The position numbers were made by a program, and so were the translations under genes. The notes under the pieces are model-generated. The model saw only the letters and a program-made list of their open reading frames with translations. It did not search any database and had not been told where the DNA came from. 64,000 bases of DNA, taken from Parastagonospora avenae f. sp. tritici 18332-5 (lineage: Eukaryota; Ascomycota; Dothideomycetes; Pleosporales; Phaeosphaeriaceae). Every line of letters begins with the position of its first letter. The stretch's first letter is position 1. Where the stretch lies: positions 1,116,001 through 1,180,000 of the forward strand of contig JAFJTR010000001.1 of NCBI GenBank assembly GCA_022559985.1, given 5' to 3'. Positions 58,957 to 64,000 of this stretch are shown piece by piece.

Positions 58957-59639
58957 GGTGGTCGAGGTGAAGGAGAGACTCGCGCAGTTCGCAGTTCGCA
59001 GTTCGCAGTTCGCAGTTTCGCCGCACAGACAGCTCCAATACAGGCTGCCCGTCCCTTGGCAGTATACAGCGCAGCGGGTGCTATCAAAAGGCGGTCGGGA
59101 CGGCGGGGTGGGAGGCTGGGTCACTGTTCATGGGCAGCGGCGACGATGCTGCATAGCTCCGGGAGCTAGAGGGCTACAATATATATACTAGCAACAAGGG
59201 CACGTTGGCTGGAATGGAGGCATGCTTCCCGATACGGCAGGGAGCATGCGGGCGTTGGTGTGGCTCTCTGGGGTTGTGCAAGAGCAAGACAGCAGCCGTG
59301 CTGCTGGGGCCTGGTGCCGCTCGGAAGTGATCCGGGCCAAGCAGCGTGCATGATCGATCACCCATCCATGCCGTCAGCGGTCCGAGAATCCACTGCCGCC
59401 TTGCGACGACTCCACTTAGAGACGTCGTCCGTAGGGGAGCACTCGACCACTCGACCAGCGCCATTTTTGTGCACGCGTTTGATGTTGATTGTTGGTGTTT
59501 GCCCGCCAACGTAGCTATTAGCTCTCCTCCCGTGCACCCGTCTGCACCTGCCGCTTTCGTCATCCCAGCTTCGCTCCAGACGCGGACTTTCAACGCTCCT
59601 CCGCGTCCTCCACGAGCCCTCCACACCTCGCCCATCGCC
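58957..59639. promoter_or_regulatory. Divergent promoter of RING and SYN8 genes
   Basis: 683 bp between two start codons pointing apart, so both promoters should lie here. It holds the 7-bp tandem repeat and no other obvious motif. Confidence 0.5.
58984..59018 (-). repeat. 7-bp tandem repeat in the RING-gene leader
   Basis: Five copies of GCAGTTC (the last GCAGTTT) within the 5' leader of the RING gene, about 30 bp upstream of the start codon. A seven-base unit changes reading frame with each copy, so this part is not likely coding. Confidence 0.75.
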
Positions 59640-60484
59640 ATGGCCACCAACCCGCCGCAATTGTTCCTGCTGTCCGACCACATCAAGCTATCATTGCTTG
59701 AGCGCCAACGCGCCATATCGCTGAACCTCCCCTCCACCAGCCAAGATGCCCAGATCTCGCGGTCCCTCGAGCAACTGCGCTCAGGCATCGAGTCGCTGGA
59801 ATCACAAGTTGCAGACACATCCGACGAGTGCGTTACCCCCCTCCATCCATCCATCCATCCATCCCTCTCTCCCTGTCTCCCACCTACCCACAAACTAATC
59901 CCCCCAGATCCATATCCTCTCAACTCCCCCGTCTAAAATCCCAACTCACCGACCTAACCGCCCAATTCTCCCAAACCACAACCACCCCATCCTCATCCAC
60001 ACTCACACACCCCAACGACCCCTCCCTGCAGCGCGACTTCGCAGCCGCCCAATCCAAGCCCCCAAAATCCAAATCCGTCCGCTTCACCGACGCAGCCGAT
60101 TCTCCGGATCCCAACCGCGCACAGCTCTTCCCATACCGCGACGACCCCGACCCCGACGCCGCGCCCGATCACTCGGGTCTCGACAACCAGCAGATCCACA
60201 CGTACCACAGCCAGGTGCTGCGCGAGCAGGACGAACAGCTGGATGTGCTGGGCGCGAGTATCGGGCGGCAGCGACAGCTCAGCGAGCAGATTGGCGAGGA
60301 GCTCGAGGGCCAGGTGCTGTTGCTGGACGATGTGGAGGAGGGCGTGGATAGGCATCAGGCACAGTTTGTGCGGGCGAGGGGCAGGCTGGATCGGTTTAGT
60401 CGCAAGGCCCGGGATAATTGGAGTTTGACCGTGATTGTGGTGCTGATTATTATTTTGCTGCTGTTGATTGTTATTACGAAGTAA
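59640..60484 (+). CDS. SYN8: Syn8-type SNARE (Qc, syntaxin 8-like)
   Basis: Endosomal t-SNARE of the vesicle fusion machinery. Two exons, 59640-59827 and 59908-60484, give 254 residues. The N-terminus (MATNPPQLFLLSDHIKLSLL) matches fungal Syn8 proteins. A helical region is followed by a poorly conserved P/D-rich linker. The SNARE motif from about residue 170 has heptads and the zero-layer Gln (around VLREQDEQLDVLGASI). The protein ends in a single membrane anchor (SLTVIVVLIIILLLLIVI) with TK at the tip. The intron carries a CCAT microsatellite. Start context is GCCATGGCC. Bet1/Tlg1-type Qc SNAREs are alternatives, less likely from the N-terminus. Confidence 0.85.
59843..59864 (+). repeat. (CCAT)n microsatellite in the SYN8 intron
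   Basis: About five CCAT units within the intron at 59828-59907. Length variation here would not alter the protein unless splice sites are affected. Confidence 0.7.
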
Positions 60485-61102
60485 GCTGTTGAGATTTACA
60501 TGGGCATTAGAGGCGTTTTGGGGAGCTCGTGGTGAACTACCCGGCTATATTTACTTAGTACCGTTTGTGAGCACTTATGTATCTAGCGTACAGCATTTAC
60601 CAAATATATGGGATGGCTATTTTGTTCATATCTTCTTCTCCTGTAGCTATGATACATATGGCAAGAGACATCCAGACTTCTCGATTCAACACCGCGCCCT
60701 CGTTCGTAGCATCAATCAGCCCAGTCAAAGCGCTCATGTTCCCAAAACGCCATGCGCAATGCAACCGTAAATCAATAAAAGGGATCAGCCGTAGCTGAAC
60801 CGTAACAATGCCGATATTGGAGCGCGAAGGGTATCTCGGTATCGATATGCAAATGAAACTGCTCGTAGGGGCGTAGTATGGTATGGGGTGCGGCTGCTAG
60901 GAGATGTATGTGTGATTCGATAATGTTGGTGCCGGACTTGTCGTGGTGTATGGCGTCATGTCCGGACTTTGGTAGTCGTTGAATCGCCAATCTTACGTCC
61001 TTAGACATATTCCTGTCCCGCTCTCCCAATCAAAAGATGCGTGGATCGGCACGGAGGCTTTACTCTGAACAGTGTGCAGTTGGAGTTACTGTCAATCTCG
61101 AC
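60485..61102. other. Convergent 3' spacer
   Basis: Lies between the 3' ends of SYN8 (plus) and the SCaMC-like carrier (minus). One minus-strand frame of 78 codons starting at ATG 61008 is not family-like. I see no supported gene. Confidence 0.4.
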
Positions 61103-63353
61103 TCAGCGCAGACCAATGACCTTCTTTGACTTGTCGTAGACGACGTAGGTGATCGATACCGCAGGCACCACCTTGAGCAGGTTCGGAGTCAGGCCCTTGA
61201 AGAGACCACGCCATCCTTCGCCCGCAATGGTCTGCCTTGTGACATCGACAATTCCAGTATAGGTCCGAGGATGTAACACAGTGCCTTGACTTTGTAGTCG
61301 TGTTCGTAAAACATTGAGCGGATATACCGCACTGGCTCCAAAAGCTCCAGAGAATCCACCGATGGCCGCTGTCATGAATCCTCCTGGTTCGGCATCTTGC
61401 TCGTGGCAGCCGAGTCTTTTCGCATTACGTCGCGCGACGGCTCGCTTGAGGTATTCGAAGGTGCCCAAATCAAGGGCGGCGTATGGAAAGATCCCAACTA
61501 TTCCCATGGGCAACCCTCGGTAGTAAGCTGCAACACCATTATGTGCCCACATCTTCTTTGCAGTAGCGATAATCAGCCGGTTGCCGTGCAGTCCGCCAGA
61601 AACGGTCTCGCACTGCATGCGGCTACGAACTATTAGTACGAGTGTTGCGTACAGTAGAATTGTACTCACAATTTAAGGGTATCAATAGGATATACAGCAA
61701 ACTGAGAGACCATGCCTACTTATGGTCAGCAAGAATGCACAAGACCTTGGAACTGTAGTTGCTCACCTGCAAGACCACCCGCAACAAACTTCGACCAAGA
61801 GTGGATCGCAGATGGATCGTTGTGTCCTTCAACTGTGGCGAAGAGACGTTTCGCAGCCTTGTTACATCAGTAATAGTACATGCTCGAATACGGCGACACT
61901 TGCCTCGTACGAGCCGAATTTGATGGCAGACTCGGGCATAACTTTGATAACATTCAGACCGTTGCCTAGGAGCCACATCAGTGCACGTCGCGTACCATGT
62001 TCGCGCGAGACTTACCGGCGTAGAGACTGCGCATGCCGCCCGCCTGCCATAATTCCTTCATGGCAGTAGCGAGCGGTGTCCATGCATTGCGCACGGCTCC
62101 GAGGACATTTCCAGACTTTGCGGCAACAACGGCTTGTTCAGTAGCAGCGCCGGTCTGGGCGATGAGGTATACTTTCAATCGGTCGAGGGGCGCAGTCGAG
62201 GTGCGAGAAACAATTCCTGCGATACCTCCCGCCACGAAATAGCCTGTATGGGGAACACAAGCAATCAGCACGGTTCCTAAGCTTTCTACAAGCCCCGTGG
62301 GTACCTCAGTGCGAGAAGCGTCAAGCTCCTCGGCAACTTCAGAACGTGGCGGGAGCGTTTGCGAGTGCGAGAGAGTAGGAGCAGGTGGTGAAGCCATTTC
62401 CAGCGATGCGTTGTAATCTGAAGGAAAAGAAGTAGGCGGTGTTCTCGCTACCAGTAGGAGAGAGCCGAAGAAAAACTGAAGAAAACGCTGTGCAGTACCT
62501 AAACCATGGATCGTGTCGTCGCTAACGAGAACGTCGCCCTCCTGATTCACTTTCATCGTCGCGGAAAAATAGGACATGACCGCATGCAGATTGGGCGCGC
62601 TGGCCGGTATAAATAGAAGAAAGTCCCTTTCATCTGTCAGTTCTGAACTTGGTGTATGTTTGGGCTCGCTTTTCAGCACCAGCACGGGCGAGTTCTAGCG
62701 TTGCAGCATCGCAGGTGAAAATAAAGCGCATTGTGCGCTTCCACCCGGCGTCGGATCTCCGCAGCTCTATGTGGTCGCAGCCCGTACCTGGCAGGAATTT
62801 GAAGGACTTAATGGGTGACGTACCGCCATTCTTCGAAACTGATGCTGCCGTCGTTGTTGGTGTCCACCTCGGTGAAGAAGGTGTCCAAATTACTGTTGGG
62901 TACCGCCAGCCCTGCGCGACTCAGAGCTGCGCGGAGCTCGGGTTTCGATATCTTTCCGTCGTTGTTGTAGTCGATGCTCTTGAACAGAGATAGGAGTTCC
63001 CTTTCAGTTTCGTGTACGAATGTTCGGAATTCTAGTGCCACGGGCATCAGCAAGGGGTTGATTTGATTCGCAGTAATGGGGGCAGAGCTCACCCTGGTAT
63101 GAGATTTGCCCACTCCCGTCGGTGTCGACAGCTTTCATCACATCGTCCAGGAGCTGGTCGGCGTTTTTTAAGGCTACAGTATCCTCTTAGCCAAATTCAT
63201 TTGCACGCGGTGCAATAGGGCTCACGGTGGTCCAGCTTCCGCAGCCCCTTCTTGAGCGCGGGCAAGTCCAAATGGCCCTGTTTGCGCGTGTCGAGCGTCG
63301 CCCAGAGCTCGTCGACCCGGGCGTCCGCGACGCTTGCGCTGTTGGTGTCCATT
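61103..63353 (-). CDS. Calcium-dependent mitochondrial ATP-Mg/Pi-type carrier (SCaMC/Sal1-like)
   Basis: Inner-membrane carrier whose cytosol-facing EF-hands sense calcium. The first exon starts at ATG 63353 (MDTNSASVADARVDELWAT). Four EF-hands lie in the N-terminal third: a degenerate LDTRKQGHLDLPAL, then DTDGSGQISYQEF, DYNNDGKISKPEL and DTNNDGSISFEEW. A variable linker follows to about residue 270. The carrier domain begins TGYFVAGGIAGIVSRTSTAPLD. The signatures are PLDRLKV, YPIDTLKFRM and YPLNVLRTRLQ (Asn in place of the usual acidic residue in the third). At least six introns are needed. It is related to yeast Sal1 and human SLC25A24. The predicted length is near 580 residues. Confidence 0.88.
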
Positions 63354-63994
63354 GTGGTGGTGCTGTTATCTTCGGTCTATCATGGCTGTGGGTTGCCGCG
63401 CGCGGGGGGAGCAGCTCTCGAACCTAGGCGAGAGACAATGCTGAAGGAATGGCTGTGGGTGAAGGTGAAGGCTCATAGGATTCGACGTGGGGTATGAGGT
63501 CAGCGCTCGAAGCTTGGAGCGCTCCGAAAAAAGCCTAGCTGAACAAGTGGCCGGCTGCACCGAGGGAAGGAGCGGCAGCTGTGACCACCATTTGCTGACA
63601 CATGATTGGACAGAATGTCACCCCTTACCCCAGTAGTAATCACCATGCCATACACATCCCAGAGCCTCATTCGTACTGCAGACCCCATTTGCTTGTCTCA
63701 GTACCAGCAATGACTACAGTCGGCGCCCTTGATTAGTTTGCTTATTTGTACGCGTTTGCATTTTGGTTGTCCGGTTACTGAGCCGTAGCTCACCAGGCAA
63801 TTCTGCACTCGACGGCGTGCGGAGACCTATCCTTTGGAGTATATAGTCTGATATTGCTGCTTGACGCTCCAAGTCGCACTTATCTCGTCGGTTCATTCCT
63901 GCCTCTCTCGATTTCGATATTGGCTCTCTTTATGCTTGAAATCGTCTCTGGCCACCTGTAATCTCCTACTTGATCGCAAAAAAACTTGAACAAA
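63354..63994. promoter_or_regulatory. Divergent spacer at right edge
   Basis: 641 bp between the SCaMC-like start codon (minus) and a likely plus-strand start codon at 63995. It should contain both promoters. The A-rich run just before 63995 is typical of a fungal leader. Confidence 0.35.
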
Positions 63995-64000
63995 ATGGCT
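63995..64000 (+). CDS. Probable start of a gene cut by the window end
   Basis: AACAAAATGGCT is an A-rich fungal start context and would code Met-Ala. Only two codons are visible, so identity and even reality rest on the context alone. Confidence 0.3.

Noticed and set aside
60772..61008. 78-codon minus-strand frame starting MSKDVRLAIQRLP
   Set aside because: It begins with ATG in fair context but lies in a convergent 3' spacer and matches no family I recognise. Kept out for lack of support.

Overview
This window looks like nuclear chromosomal DNA of a filamentous ascomycete (Pezizomycotina). A Dothideomycete is my best guess, but that is inference. The evidence is eukaryotic gene structure with many short (about 45-60 nt) GT-AG introns, CT-rich leaders, no operons, and fungal protein families throughout: a Zn(II)2Cys6 regulator, a PDR-type ABC transporter, an Ssk2-type MAPKKK, a fungal STAND-type N-terminal domain and Meu6. 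I support about 22 protein-coding genes. I found no rRNA, tRNA, CRISPR or intact transposon.

Layout. 0-11 kb is a transport block: a Zn2Cys6 regulator (minus) diverges from a full-length PDR ABC transporter (plus), followed by a TDT/SLAC1-family anion or sulfite exporter. 11.5-17 kb holds an 8-cysteine small protein with a GPI-like tail, a secreted GH105 unsaturated-glucuronyl hydrolase, a DUF3605 (GIG1-family) protein and an SRR1-like protein. 17-20 kb is a gene-poor stretch leading to an FLR1-like MFS drug exporter. 22.8-34.7 kb is conserved core: the HOG-pathway MAPKKK Ssk2, a mitochondrial 2-oxodicarboxylate carrier with very small exons, and the helicase/nuclease Dna2. 35.5-41 kb holds an STAND-N/ankyrin protein and an MFS sugar-type transporter. 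41-44.8 kb is another gene-poor stretch. 44.8-53 kb holds a Meu6 PH-domain protein, a secreted isochorismatase-like hydrolase, a UBTD-like ubiquitin-domain protein and an F-box-like protein. 53.7-63.4 kb is housekeeping: tRNA-splicing subunit Sen54, a Pet8-like mitochondrial carrier, a RING/TRAF-type E3 ligase, a Syn8-type SNARE and a Ca2+-regulated SCaMC/Sal1-type carrier. The window ends at the probable start codon of another plus-strand gene.

How the genes relate. Most neighbours are functionally unrelated, as usual in fungi. The one apparent functional cassette is the divergent regulator/PDR pair with its shared promoter, which contains a repeated CGG/CCG-type motif, and the adjacent anion exporter. 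The most distinctive local structures are a run of tiny exons (23, 11 and 30 nt) in the dicarboxylate carrier, a start codon that is the whole first coding exon in the UBTD-like gene, an imperfect ~110-bp repeat shared between 16.8 and 41.2 kb, and a recurrent SxFG motif in the Meu6 tail. I did not find a clearly new multi-gene system.
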